Of a stretch of 64,000 bases of DNA, positions 1 through 8,575 are shown in pieces. How positions within the stretch are numbered: the first letter of the stretch is position 1; every line of letters starts with the position of its first letter. Both the position numbers and the translations under genes were made by a program. The notes below the pieces were generated by a model. It was not told where the DNA came from and ran no database searches. It saw only the letters and a list, made by a program, of their open reading frames with translations. Source of the DNA: Pseudomonadota bacterium (lineage in GTDB: Bacteria; Myxococcota_A; Polyangia; Polyangiales; Polyangiaceae). The stretch covers positions 1-64,000 of the forward strand of contig JAFAER010000041.1 of assembly GCA_023423895.1 (NCBI GenBank). The letters run 5' to 3'.

Positions 1-22
1 CCACGGCTATGTCCTCGCCGCG

Positions 23-1570
23 TCAGCGGCGCGACGTGCGACGGCGGCGGAGCACGACGACGAGCGCGCCCAGGGCTGCCACGACGCCGGCCCCCGAGGC
101 GCTCAGCCCGCAGCGACCGACGGTGCCGCAGCCGCAGCCGCCGTCGTCGGCAGCCGCATCCCCGCCGTTCGGGCCGGCGCCGCCGCTCGAGCCGCCGTTG
201 TTGCCGCTCGAGCCGCCGTTTCCGCCGTTGCCGCCGCTCGGGCCGCCCGGACCTGCGGGCCCTCCGGAGCCGACCTCGAACGCGCCGATGTCGAGCGCGC
301 CCGCCGCCGCACGTGGATTCGGCGCGGCGGAGAGCTGACGTGCCGGCGGGACAGCCGTCGGCGCGCCGAGCGGGCTGGGAAAATCGCGCCCGGCCACCGA
401 CGCCGGGTTCGCGGCGCCCTTGTCGACGAGCGGGCTCGCGTCCTTCAGGCGGAGATCCAGCTTCGCCAGATCCATGACGCCCGCGTCTCCGCCCGTGAGC
501 GTTCCGGTCCAGCCCTGCGGCGTTCCCGTGAGGCCGTCCTGCACCCAATTGTTCGAGCCGGCGAGCGTGGCGCCGTTCACCCAGTCGACCTCGTTCGATG
601 CGAAGAGAGGCGCCGTCCCCGAGCCCGCGCGGATGAACGCGTTGTTGTGCATCTCCACCGTGTCGACGCGCAGCATGAGGCGCACGACCGAATCCGCGCC
701 GTCCTTGCCGATGACGAACGTGTTGTTCACGAACCGATAGCGACCACTCGTGTCAGCATCGTCCTTGTCGCCGCCGACGCGGATGAGATGCCACTTCTCG
801 GGACCGCCGCCGACGATGACGTTGCCTACGACGTCGCTGTCCTCGCGCGCGGGTGTGGCCGGGCTCTTGTCCGGGCCGATCATCTCGAGGTTGTGATAGT
901 GCGCGTTCTCGATCCAGTTGTAATAGATCTCGTTGCGCTGCGACCGGGTCTTGACGTTGTTGCCGCCGTTGCCGTCGTGCACGTAGCAGTGCTGCATGCG
1001 GAACACGGCGCCGGGATACATCTGTTGCCCGGTCGTCATGTAGATCTGGTGCTGGTACGTGCCGTTGCCGCACTTGTAGAACTCGCTGTGCTCCAGCGTG
1101 AGCGAGCCGGCTTCGTCGTCGTGGCCCATGAGCCCCTGGCCCGGGCAGTCGTGGACGACGAAATCGCGGATCGTGATGTCGTCACCTTTGTGCACGATGC
1201 ACGTATCGTCTGCACCGGTGACCTCGAGCGACTCGAGCACGTAGTGATTCCCGTTCAGGACCATGCCGAGCCCGTCGAGGACGCCGCTTCCGCCGCCGGA
1301 GATGACGGGGCGCTTGCCGTTCACCTTGATGCCGCGGATGGTGATCTTCTGCGACGCGGACCCGCTCTGCGCAGCGCGGATGTACACGCCGCCCGGGTAC
1401 GTCGCGTCGCCGTCGATCTCGACGACATCCCCCGCCTTCAATTTGCCCTGGACCGACTGGAGGTCCTTGTTCGGCTTCGACGGGCCGACCTGGTAGGTCG
1501 TCGCCGCAGCCGTACGGGCGATCATCGATACGAAGAAGACAGTGCCGAGGGTAAGAAGTGCGTGACGCAT
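23..1570 (-). CDS. Secreted right-handed parallel beta-helix protein with MYXO-CTERM-like tail
   Basis: 515 aa. An N-terminal signal peptide (about residues 1-23, ending AAA) is followed by a body with the short-strand, Asn/Gly-rich pattern of right-handed beta-helix proteins (pectate lyase or chondroitinase-B-like), for example a GDVVEIDGDATYPGG stretch near the N-terminus. From about residue 430 there is a Gly/Asn/Ser linker, then a Cys-rich CGCG motif, one hydrophobic helix and an Arg-rich end. This tripartite end resembles the MYXO-CTERM surface-sorting signal. The protein is therefore likely exported and anchored at the cell surface. Lyase activity is not shown, because the fold also occurs in binding proteins. 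It begins with ATG; an inverted repeat lies about 100 nt upstream. Confidence 0.8.
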   Translation of the reverse strand: MRHALLTLGTVFFVSMIARTAAATTYQVGPSKPNKDLQSVQGKLKAGDVVEIDGDATYPGGVYIRAAQSGSASQKITIRGIKVNGKRPVISGGGSGVLDGLGMVLNGNHYVLESLEVTGADDTCIVHKGDDITIRDFVVHDCPGQGLMGHDDEAGSLTLEHSEFYKCGNGTYQHQIYMTTGQQMYPGAVFRMQHCYVHDGNGGNNVKTRSQRNEIYYNWIENAHYHNLEMIGPDKSPATPAREDSDVVGNVIVGGGPEKWHLIRVGGDKDDADTSGRYRFVNNTFVIGKDGADSVVRLMLRVDTVEMHNNAFIRAGSGTAPLFASNEVDWVNGATLAGSNNWVQDGLTGTPQGWTGTLTGGDAGVMDLAKLDLRLKDASPLVDKGAANPASVAGRDFPSPLGAPTAVPPARQLSAAPNPRAAAGALDIGAFEVGSGGPAGPGGPSGGNGGNGGSSGNNGGSSGGAGPNGGDAAADDGGCGCGTVGRCGLSASGAGVVAALGALVVVLRRRRTSRR

Positions 1571-1669
1571 TGGCCGGAGGATACACCACGCTCCGTGCGC
1601 CGCCGCTACACGCGCGAGCGCGCGACGGGTGATGTTTCCGAGGCGTCGAACGAGCTCCTTCGAAAAGGT

Positions 1670-1698
1670 AGTTGCCTCGTCAATTTACCTTGGCAACT
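1670..1698. promoter_or_regulatory. Inverted repeat upstream of the beta-helix gene
   Basis: AGTTGCC at 1670-1676 is matched by GGCAACT at 1692-1698, giving perfect 7-bp arms around 15 nt of AT-richer sequence. It lies in the 190-nt gap between the minus-strand oxidoreductase and the beta-helix gene, about 100 nt before the latter's start. It could be an operator or a weak transcript hairpin. No binding protein is indicated. Confidence 0.35.
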
Positions 1699-1760
1699 TT
1701 CGGCGAGGAGGAGCAGAGCCCGCCGATCGAAGCCAGAGCGCTCACCTTCCCTACCGCTCG

Positions 1761-2750
1761 TCAGAGCACGACCCACGCGTTCTGGCGCGCGCTGGCGAAC
1801 AGCGCATCGATCACACGCATGTTCGCGACGGCGTCTTCGAGCGGAGTCGGCACGGGCGTGTCGTTCAAGATCGCGAGCGCCATGCTGTCTCCCTGCCGAC
1901 CGTACTGGTCGGTGGCCGGAATCGAGATCTCCTCGATCGCGCCGGCGCGCGCACGCCACATCTTGCACGGACGGTCCGGAGGAGCATTGAACGGGATCTC
2001 GATCTCGATGCGCCCTTCGGTGCCGACGACGGTCACGCGTTGATGGCCCGAGAGCTGCGTCGCGCACGTGAAGACGGAGCTCCCGCGACCGAAGTCGATG
2101 ATCCCGGACGCGAGACGGTCGATCTTCATCTCGGGATCGAAGTCGAGCACGCTGACGACGCGCAGCGGCTCCTCGCCGAACAGAAATCGCGACAGCGAGA
2201 CGTTGTAGCAGCCGATGTCGAGCAGCCCGCCGCCGCCGATATCCGCTTGGTTCCGGACGTTGGTCGGATCGACGAGGTGATACGAGAAGAAGGACTGGAT
2301 GGTCCGGAGCTCGCCGACGGCACCTTCCTCCACGAGGTCCTTCGCGCGCTGCCACTGCGGATGGTGGCGGTACATGAATGCCTCCATCACCTTCAGACGC
2401 GGGTACCTCCGCGCGGCGTCGACCAGCGTTTGCGCCTCGGCCGCCGTGCGCGCGATCGGCTTCTCGCAGAGCACGTGCTTTCCGGCTTCGAGCGCCTTGA
2501 TGGACCACGGGACGTGCAGGTGATTCGGGAGTGGGTTGTAGATGGCGTCGATCTCGGGATCGGCAAGCAACTCTTCGTACGACCCGTAGGCCTTCGGGAT
2601 CCCGAGCGTCTGTGCCGCGGCACGCGCGCGCTCGAGATCGCGTGAGGCGATCGCGGTGATCTCGCAGTGCTCGCTCCGCATCATCCCGGGCAGCACCTTC
2701 TTCAGACCGATGTTCGCCGTACTGAGCTGGCCCCAGCGCACTTTACGCAT
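1761..2750 (-). CDS. Gfo/Idh/MocA family NAD(P)-dependent oxidoreductase
   Basis: 329 aa, a usual length for the family. The N-terminal Rossmann half has the nucleotide-binding STANIG motif (residues 10-15). The family signature EKP is at 96-98, with Lys97 as the likely catalytic residue. The second half carries the DIGCYN motif typical of the substrate domain. Family members oxidise or reduce sugars, inositols or related alcohols; the substrate here cannot be read from sequence. It is transcribed away from the acyltransferase/ACP operon, and the 246 nt between them probably hold both promoters. The context suggests sugar or envelope-metabolite chemistry, which is an inference. Confidence 0.9.
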   Translation of the reverse strand: MRKVRWGQLSTANIGLKKVLPGMMRSEHCEITAIASRDLERARAAAQTLGIPKAYGSYEELLADPEIDAIYNPLPNHLHVPWSIKALEAGKHVLCEKPIARTAAEAQTLVDAARRYPRLKVMEAFMYRHHPQWQRAKDLVEEGAVGELRTIQSFFSYHLVDPTNVRNQADIGGGGLLDIGCYNVSLSRFLFGEEPLRVVSVLDFDPEMKIDRLASGIIDFGRGSSVFTCATQLSGHQRVTVVGTEGRIEIEIPFNAPPDRPCKMWRARAGAIEEISIPATDQYGRQGDSMALAILNDTPVPTPLEDAVANMRVIDALFASARQNAWVVL

Positions 2751-2996
2751 GCGAGAGCTCCTCCTTGATCGCCTCGATGTGTGAGTGCGTCAGGGTATTA
2801 GGCGGGCTCGCGCTCGAAAACGAACATCCGTCCATCAACGTGGAGCGTTCTGGGCTTGCGTTCATCACGCCGAGCGTTGCGTCTGCTGTGACCGCGCCGA
2901 AGTGTCGCCCCAGACCGACACTGTTCGTCGATTGTCGGCTGCACGACTGTGCATATGAGGTTGACGCATGCGGCCGATCTGACTTTTTCTTGCGCG

Positions 2997-4043
2997 ATGG
3001 CCCGAGCGACGGTTGCAGTGAGAGCCGCCGTACTCGACACGGATCGAGACGCGATCCTGTCCGTGCTCGCGCGCAATCTCACCAACGCCGGAACGGCCGC
3101 CCGCTTCGACTGGCTCTACCGGAAGAACCCCGCGGGGCACTCGCTCGTGTGGGTCGCCGAAGACAGCAAGTCCGGCGAAATCGTTGGGACATCAGCCGCA
3201 CACCCGAAGAAGCTCGTGCTCGACGGCAACGTCGTGACGGTCCTCAACCTCAGCGACTTCGCGTTCGATCGGCCGTATCGGACCATCGGCCCCGCGCTGA
3301 AGCTGCTCCGCGCGTCGCTGGCCCCCGTCGAAGAGGGACAATACGTCCTCAGCTACGATCATCCGAGCGCATCGATGGCCGCGCTCTATGTCCGGCTCGG
3401 TCGGTCGCCGCTCGCTCCTTGGCGTCGCTACGCGCGACGTCTCCGTGTCGATGACCTGGCCCACAAGCGTTTCGGCGACCGACACGTCGTCGACATCGCT
3501 TTGCTCGGCGTTCACATGGCGATTCGCTTGCGGGACCGCGTGGTCGACGGCCGCAGTCACGGGCTGGACGTCATCTCCGGCATGCCATCGGCGTCGGAGC
3601 TCGATCGCCTCGACGCGGAGTGGACGACGTCACGGTTCCGAGTCGCGAGGAGCGGCGCTTACGTGAAGTGGCGCTTCATCGAGAACGTCACGGGACAACA
3701 CGAGATCATCGCTGCGTACCGGAGAGGCGGTCGCCTCGCAGGCTATGTTGTCTTTCGCGACGCCGAAGATCGCACCATGAAGGTGCTCGATCTCGTCGCT
3801 CCCGACGACGGGCGCGTCGCGCAGGCACTGCTCGGAGCCGTGCTCGGCAGCGCACATGCCCGCCGCAAACGAGGTCTTGCCGTAACGACGCTCGCTCACG
3901 GACGAGCGGAGCGCCTCATCGAGTCGCTCGGCTTCTGGAAGCGTGAGGATGGACCAGGTGTCGTCATTTGGTCGAAAGAGAAGCAGCATGGATTGTACGA
4001 TCCCGGCCAATGGTGGCTCGTCGAGGGTGATGAAGATGTCTGA
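2997..4043 (+). CDS. GNAT-fold N-acetyltransferase
   Basis: 348 aa from the ATG at 2997; in-frame GTG 2949 and ATG 2955 upstream are possible. The sequence has two GNAT-like halves: an N-terminal half around the RFDWLYRKNP motif, and a second around the YVKWRF motif with a following GYVVFRD beta-strand typical of acetyl-CoA-binding folds. The likely role is acyl transfer from a CoA or ACP thioester to an amine. The gene overlaps the next reading frame, an acyl carrier protein, by 14 nt, so the two are translated together. This supports use of an ACP-bound acyl donor. Which amine is modified is unknown. Confidence 0.75.
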   Translation: MARATVAVRAAVLDTDRDAILSVLARNLTNAGTAARFDWLYRKNPAGHSLVWVAEDSKSGEIVGTSAAHPKKLVLDGNVVTVLNLSDFAFDRPYRTIGPALKLLRASLAPVEEGQYVLSYDHPSASMAALYVRLGRSPLAPWRRYARRLRVDDLAHKRFGDRHVVDIALLGVHMAIRLRDRVVDGRSHGLDVISGMPSASELDRLDAEWTTSRFRVARSGAYVKWRFIENVTGQHEIIAAYRRGGRLAGYVVFRDAEDRTMKVLDLVAPDDGRVAQALLGAVLGSAHARRKRGLAVTTLAHGRAERLIESLGFWKREDGPGVVIWSKEKQHGLYDPGQWWLVEGDEDV

Positions 4044-4284
4044 AGCCGTGACCGAGACAAAACTGCGCGCGTTCCTGGAGCGCCGGTTTCCAGCGATGAA
4101 GGGAGTAGCCGACGACGCCTCGCTGCTCGACCTCGGGATCGTCGACTCACTCGGCATCCTCGACGTGGCGCAATACCTCTCGTCGGAGCTCGCAATGGAG
4201 ATCGAGGACGACGACCTGGTTCCCGAGAACTTCGATTCGGTCGGCGCGCTCATCCGTTTCGTTCAATCGCGCAAGAGCGCATGA
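4030..4284 (+). CDS. Acyl carrier protein
   Basis: 84 aa, standard ACP size, acidic. The phosphopantetheine attachment motif VDSLG places the modified serine at Ser40. I chose ATG 4030 because it overlaps the end of the acetyltransferase and gives a normal ACP N-terminus; ATG 4036 would remove two residues. The gene is followed 6 nt later by an AMP-dependent ligase, which could load it, and then by a PLP decarboxylase. The ACP/ligase/decarboxylase order matches accessory genes of exosortase-A loci in proteobacteria, but no exosortase is present in this window. Confidence 0.9.
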   Translation: MKMSEAVTETKLRAFLERRFPAMKGVADDASLLDLGIVDSLGILDVAQYLSSELAMEIEDDDLVPENFDSVGALIRFVQSRKSA

Positions 4285-4290
4285 GCCTCG

Positions 4291-5859
4291 ATGGCGCCCT
4301 TTCTTCTCCACCATCTCCTCGAACGCGCGGCGACGCTCTCTCCGGACAAGGAAGCGGTCGTCGACGGCAATCGCCGGCTCTCGTACGCGGAGCTGCGCAC
4401 GTGGGCGCGCGCCACGGCTGAGTGGCTCGCCTCGCGTGGGCTCCGGCCGCGCGAGCGAGTGGGGATCTACCTCGACAAGTCCGCGGAAGAGGCCGCTGCG
4501 ATCTTCGGCACGAGCATGGCGGGCGGGGTGTTCGTCCCGATCCATCCCACGCTGAAACCTCTTCAGGTGAGCCACATCCTGGCCGACTGCCAGGTCCGCT
4601 TCCTCATCACGACCGCGCCTCGCCTCGACGCGCTCGCGGCGGCCGACGCGAAAGCATCGGTGGAGCACGAGCTGCTCGTTCCGGCCGGCGGAGCTTCCAG
4701 TGCAGACGCCGACGCCGGCCCTCATCCCCTCGCGACCGCGCGCGACCAGCGAGGACGCGACACTGGAATCGGCGAGGATCTCGCGGCGCTTCTCTACACG
4801 TCCGGCAGCACCGGGCGACCGAAGGGCGTCATGCTCACGCACCGCAACCTGCTCGCCGGTGCGCGAATCGTCAGCAAATATCTCGAGATCGGGACCGAGG
4901 AGCGGATCCTCTCGATCCTGCCTTTCTCGTTCGACTACGGGCTGAACCAGCTCACGACGAGCGTCGAGCACGGCGCCACCGTCGTCCTCCTGCGGAGCTT
5001 CCGTTTCGGTGACGAGATCGTCAAGGCGCTCGCTGGAGAGCGCATCACCGGCCTCGCGGGGGTTCCGACGCTCTGGTCGGTGCTCGCGCACTCGGCCCCC
5101 TCGTTGAAGCGGACGACGTTGGCGCATCTTCGGTACGTCACCAACAGCGGGGGCGCGCTGACGCCCGAGATCTCGTCGAAGCTGCGGCAGCTCCTTCCCA
5201 CGACCAAGATCTTCGCGATGTACGGGCTGACGGAGGCGTTCCGCTCCACGTACCTCCCGCCCGAAGAGCTCGAGCGCCGTCCCACGTCGATGGGCAAGGC
5301 GATCCCGGAGACGGAGATCTTCGTGCTCCACGAGAGCGGCCGCCGATGTGAGCCCGGCGAGGAAGGGATCCTCGTTCATCGCGGCCCGACGGTGTCCATG
5401 GGTTACTGGAACCGGCCGGACGCCACGGCCGAAGTGCTTCGCGCCAACCCGCTCGTCTCCTCGCACGAGGGCGCCGATGTCGTCTGCTTCTCCGGCGACG
5501 TCGTGAAGATGGACGCGGAGGGGTTCTTCTATTTCGTCGGCCGTCGCGACGGCATGATCAAGTGCTCCGGCTTCCGTGTCAGTCCGACCGAAGTCGAGGA
5601 GGTCTTGATGTCCTCGGGCATGCTCGCCCATGTGGCCGTCATCGGGCTCCCCGATCCCAACGTCGGCGAGCGCGTGCATGCGGTCTGCGTTCCGGCGCCG
5701 GACAAAGAGGCCGACGCCGAGGCGCTTCGCCTGCGGTGCGTCGAGCAGCTACCGCTGCACATGCAGCCGCGAGAGTTCGAGTTCGTGGCCGAGCTCCCGC
5801 GCTCGCCGAACGGCAAGGTCGACTATCGCACGCTCCGAGCCGAGCGAACGGGCCAGTGA
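4291..5859 (+). CDS. AMP-forming acyl-CoA/acyl-ACP ligase (ANL superfamily), exosortase-A-locus type
   Basis: 522 aa. All core ANL motifs are present: the YTSGSTGRPKG nucleotide loop near residues 169-179, the MYGLTEAFRST motif, the GDVVK and GRRDGMIKCSGFRVSP hinge region, and the C-terminal NGKVD lysine near residue 510. It activates a carboxylate with ATP to an adenylate and transfers it to a thiol, either CoA or the ACP encoded 6 nt upstream. The overall order and motifs resemble the acyl-CoA ligase associated with exosortase A. The substrate is unknown. It is followed one base later by the decarboxylase, so the operon is tight. Confidence 0.92.
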   Translation: MAPFLLHHLLERAATLSPDKEAVVDGNRRLSYAELRTWARATAEWLASRGLRPRERVGIYLDKSAEEAAAIFGTSMAGGVFVPIHPTLKPLQVSHILADCQVRFLITTAPRLDALAAADAKASVEHELLVPAGGASSADADAGPHPLATARDQRGRDTGIGEDLAALLYTSGSTGRPKGVMLTHRNLLAGARIVSKYLEIGTEERILSILPFSFDYGLNQLTTSVEHGATVVLLRSFRFGDEIVKALAGERITGLAGVPTLWSVLAHSAPSLKRTTLAHLRYVTNSGGALTPEISSKLRQLLPTTKIFAMYGLTEAFRSTYLPPEELERRPTSMGKAIPETEIFVLHESGRRCEPGEEGILVHRGPTVSMGYWNRPDATAEVLRANPLVSSHEGADVVCFSGDVVKMDAEGFFYFVGRRDGMIKCSGFRVSPTEVEEVLMSSGMLAHVAVIGLPDPNVGERVHAVCVPAPDKEADAEALRLRCVEQLPLHMQPREFEFVAELPRSPNGKVDYRTLRAERTGQ

Positions 5860-5860
5860 G

Positions 5861-7171
5861 ATGGCGGGCGCTGCGCTTTCCCAGCGGCTCGTCGATCGGC
5901 ATTTCACCACCCGTGACGGAGAGCTGATCGTCGGCGGGGTCGGCGTCCGCGCGCTGGTCGAGCAGTTCGGCTCGCCGCTGTACGTCTACGACGCGAGCGT
6001 GATGCGCGCGCAGCTCCGCGCGCTCCGCGACGCGCTCGGGTCTCGGGTCGACGTCTTCTTCTCGGTGAAGGCGAATCCGAACGTCGACGTCCTTCGTGTC
6101 TTCACCGGCGAGCGGACGGGGCTCGAGGTCGCTTCGGCCAGCGAATACCTGCGTGCGCGAGCCGCGGGTTGCTCGCCGGAGCGAATCTTGTTCGCCGGTC
6201 CCGGCAAGACCGGAGAGGAGCTCGAACTCGTACTGCGCGGCGGCATCGGCGAGATCCATCTCGAATCGGAGGAGGAGATCGCGACGCTCGACGCCATCGC
6301 TGCGAAGGCCGGGCGTCGGGCCCGGGTATCGTTGCGCCTCAACCCGCGCGCCGCCGGCGGCGCGATGCAGATGGGCGGGCACAGCACACCGTTCGGGTTC
6401 GACGAGGAGCGAGTCGAAGACGTGGCGCGGCTCGTCTCGAGCCACCGGCATCTGGACCTCGTCGGCCTGCATCTCTACGGCGGAACGCAGATGCTGCACG
6501 CGGACATGGTCGCCGCGCAGTGGGAGACGACGTTCCGTCTCGGACGTGCGCTGGCCACGGTCATCGGCCGCCCGCTCGATTCGCTCGACTTCGGCGGCGG
6601 GCTCGGCATCCCCTACTTCGGCAAAGAGACGGAGCTCGATCTCGAACAGCTCCGTCGCGTCCTCGCCGGACTGATCGAGCGAGCGGCGAGCGAGCCGGCG
6701 TTCGAGCGCGCTCGCCTCGTCGTCGAGCCCGGTCGCTTCCTCGTCGGTCCCGCCGGGGTGTACGTCGCGAAGGTCGTCGCGGTGAAGGAGTCGCGCGGGA
6801 AGCGGTTCGTGATCACGGACGGCGGGATGCATCACCACCTCGCTGCTTCGGGCAACCTCGGTCAGGTCCTGAAGAAGGACTACCCGATCGTGCACGGCAC
6901 GCGACTCGGCGAGCCTGATGCGATGACCGCGGCGGTCACCGGGCCGCTCTGCACGCCGCTCGACACGCTCGGCCGCGGCGTTGGTCTCCCCGAGACGCGC
7001 GCTGGCGACATCGTGTGCATCCTGCAATCAGGAGCCTACGGGCTCTCCGCGAGCCCCATTGGATTTCTGAGCCACCCGATGCCGGCGGAGGTCCTCGTCG
7101 GCGACGGTGAGCCGCGCGTCGTTCGCAAGCGGGGAACGTTCGATCAGCCCGTCGTCGGCCTTCCGCTCTGA
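5861..7171 (+). CDS. PLP-dependent decarboxylase (fold III, DapDC/Orn-DC superfamily, exosortase-A type)
   Basis: 436 aa from ATG 5861, right after the ligase stop; an in-frame extension upstream would only read through the ligase gene. The PLP lysine is Lys70 in FFSVKANPN. Other family motifs are the glycine-rich GGGLGIPYF, EPGRFLVGPAG and the active-site CTPLD. The CTPLD form is typical of exosortase-A-associated decarboxylases rather than the CESGD of meso-diaminopimelate decarboxylase, so I do not call it lysA. The likely reaction is decarboxylation of an amino acid or amino-acyl intermediate, giving an amine that the GNAT, ACP and ligase upstream could modify. It converges with the response regulator 21 nt later. 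Confidence 0.9.
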   Translation: MAGAALSQRLVDRHFTTRDGELIVGGVGVRALVEQFGSPLYVYDASVMRAQLRALRDALGSRVDVFFSVKANPNVDVLRVFTGERTGLEVASASEYLRARAAGCSPERILFAGPGKTGEELELVLRGGIGEIHLESEEEIATLDAIAAKAGRRARVSLRLNPRAAGGAMQMGGHSTPFGFDEERVEDVARLVSSHRHLDLVGLHLYGGTQMLHADMVAAQWETTFRLGRALATVIGRPLDSLDFGGGLGIPYFGKETELDLEQLRRVLAGLIERAASEPAFERARLVVEPGRFLVGPAGVYVAKVVAVKESRGKRFVITDGGMHHHLAASGNLGQVLKKDYPIVHGTRLGEPDAMTAAVTGPLCTPLDTLGRGVGLPETRAGDIVCILQSGAYGLSASPIGFLSHPMPAEVLVGDGEPRVVRKRGTFDQPVVGLPL

Positions 7172-7192
7172 AGCCCGAGCACTGCCGCGTCT

Positions 7193-7627
7193 TCAGCGCG
7201 TCTTCGGCGTACGGGTCGACGCCGCGGACTTCTCGAGGACTCCGCGGAGGACGTCGCACAGATCACTGGGCGAGAACGGCTTCTGCAGCACGAGCATGGC
7301 GCCACATTCCTCGGCTCGCTTCTTCTGATCCGGCTGCGACGTCCCCGTGAGGACGACGATGGGAATGTCCTTCGTTCGTGGATCGGCGTGCAGGATGCGC
7401 GTGGCCTCCCATCCGTCCAGGACGGGCATCGCGAGGTCCATCACGATCGCGTCGGGGTGAGCGCGGAGCGCGCGCCGGACTGCCTGTCGGCCGTTCTCTG
7501 CGGTCTCCGCCCGCATGCCTGCGATGTCGAGGTACTCGGCGTACATGTCCCGTGTGTCGGGATAGTCGTCGACGACGAGCACCAGCGGCGGCCTTGAAAC
7601 CGATGTCGAGCGCGCGAAAGCAGCCAT
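7193..7627 (-). CDS. Stand-alone CheY-like response regulator
   Basis: 144 aa from ATG 7627; a longer in-frame extension to 7801 has no recognisable sequence. A single receiver domain is present: acidic pair in VVDDYPD, phosphoacceptor Asp in IVMDLAMP, the conserved Thr in VVLTGT and the Lys in LQKPFS. There is no output domain, so it probably acts through protein contacts, as single-domain regulators do in hybrid-kinase networks. No kinase partner is adjacent. The 413-nt upstream gap contains a palindrome and a direct repeat. Confidence 0.9.
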   Translation of the reverse strand: MAAFARSTSVSRPPLVLVVDDYPDTRDMYAEYLDIAGMRAETAENGRQAVRRALRAHPDAIVMDLAMPVLDGWEATRILHADPRTKDIPIVVLTGTSQPDQKKRAEECGAMLVLQKPFSPSDLCDVLRGVLEKSAASTRTPKTR

Positions 7628-8040
7628 CCGGATAGAGACATAGCAACCTGCACGCCGCAATGCGCGGGCCGCATCGGCAAAATGCAGCCGAGCTCGGACG
7701 CCGTTCTGCCGCACGTTGCGCTTCGAGCTCCTCTTCATGAAATGAGTCGAGATCCTCTTCGCAGCTCTTCTTGGCAGGTCCTCTTCATGAAGAGAAAGCA
7801 CAGAGGAGAAAGAGGCATGCTCCGGCGCCCCACTCGAGGTCTGCGTGCTCTGTTGGAGGCATCGCGAAGCAGCGCGTCGTCATCTACGACGGTGCATTCA
7901 TCGACTCGAAGCGTCAGAGCAGTGAGGACAACGGTGGGCGCAGCTCATCCATGGTGCGATGAGAATTGCTGTTGCCCAATCGAGACAGCTCCTCGATGAC
8001 CCGTTTCGTGCTCGGTGGCGACATGACCCGGGAGAGCGCA
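7628..8040. promoter_or_regulatory. 413-nt intergenic region with palindrome and direct repeat
   Basis: No convincing gene lies here. A 13-nt direct repeat TCCTCTTCATGAA occurs at 7729-7741 and 7779-7791, 50 bp apart. The second copy extends into a perfect 14-bp palindrome, CTCTTCATGAAGAG, at 7781-7794. The region is a divergent promoter space between the response regulator and the small plus-strand gene, so these are candidate operator sites. The binding protein is unknown. Confidence 0.5.
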
Positions 8041-8358
8041 ATGAGATCTCCCTTCGACACGGACGAGTCTTCGTGGTGGGCAGTGCACGGCGCGTCGTCT
8101 TCCAAGCTGCCGGTAGCCCCGGCGCTCGAGCTCGAGCCTCCCTTCGAGCCGACGGAATACGTCTCTTCGGTCGAAGAAGACGCTCGTGTCGAGAGTGCGT
8201 GGACCTCGGAGCTCGAGAACGAGCCCGACCCGTACGCGTCGCTGACGCCTGACGAGCTCGCGTTCCAGGAACAGCTCGCAGCGCAGGAGCGCGAGACGGT
8301 GCGCGACGTTTCGCTCGTGCGCACCGCTGCCGCCCTGGCGAGCCAGCCCGCGCTCTGA
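8041..8358 (+). CDS. Small acidic hypothetical protein
   Basis: 105 aa from ATG 8041. This start is preceded by GGGAG at a good ribosome-binding distance; in-frame ATGs at 7996 and 8023 would lengthen it. The protein is acidic and rich in Ser, Glu and Pro, has no signal peptide or membrane helix, and ends in a likely helical stretch (LTPDELAFQEQLAAQERE). I recognise no domain. A strong hairpin follows 24 nt after the stop, which supports a real transcription unit. Confidence 0.5.
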   Translation: MRSPFDTDESSWWAVHGASSSKLPVAPALELEPPFEPTEYVSSVEEDARVESAWTSELENEPDPYASLTPDELAFQEQLAAQERETVRDVSLVRTAAALASQPAL

Positions 8359-8381
8359 TCGTTTCATCCGCCGACGACCAT

Positions 8382-8412
8382 CCCCGCCCCTGCGGAATCG
8401 CAGGGAGCGGGG
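8382..8412. terminator. GC-rich hairpin between hypothetical gene and asd
   Basis: CCCCGCCCCTGC (8382-8393) pairs with GCAGGG-A-GCGGGG (8400-8412) through 12 bp, with a single bulged A and a GGAATC loop. There is no clear U-tract on either side. It lies between the convergent ends of the small plus-strand gene and asd and may end both transcripts. Confidence 0.5.
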
Positions 8413-8575
8413 TGCACGTGTTTCCGAAGGCGCGACGTGACGGTGCGCGTCATGGCCGGGGCACGCACGCGCGCGCTCAGTCGACCCCGGCGTTTCTGCC
8501 CCTCCCTCCCCCCATCCATCCAATCGCGACGCGCCCACCCGCCGATGACGGGTGAGCGCACCATGCCGCGACGTG

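Noticed and set aside
4147..7027. Long minus-strand frames opposite the ligase and decarboxylase
   Set aside because: All catalytic motifs lie on the plus strand; the antisense frames lack any domain pattern.
5861..7171. Diaminopimelate decarboxylase lysA
   Set aside because: The active-site Cys motif is CTPLD rather than CESGD, and the neighbours are ACP and acyl ligase, not lysine genes.
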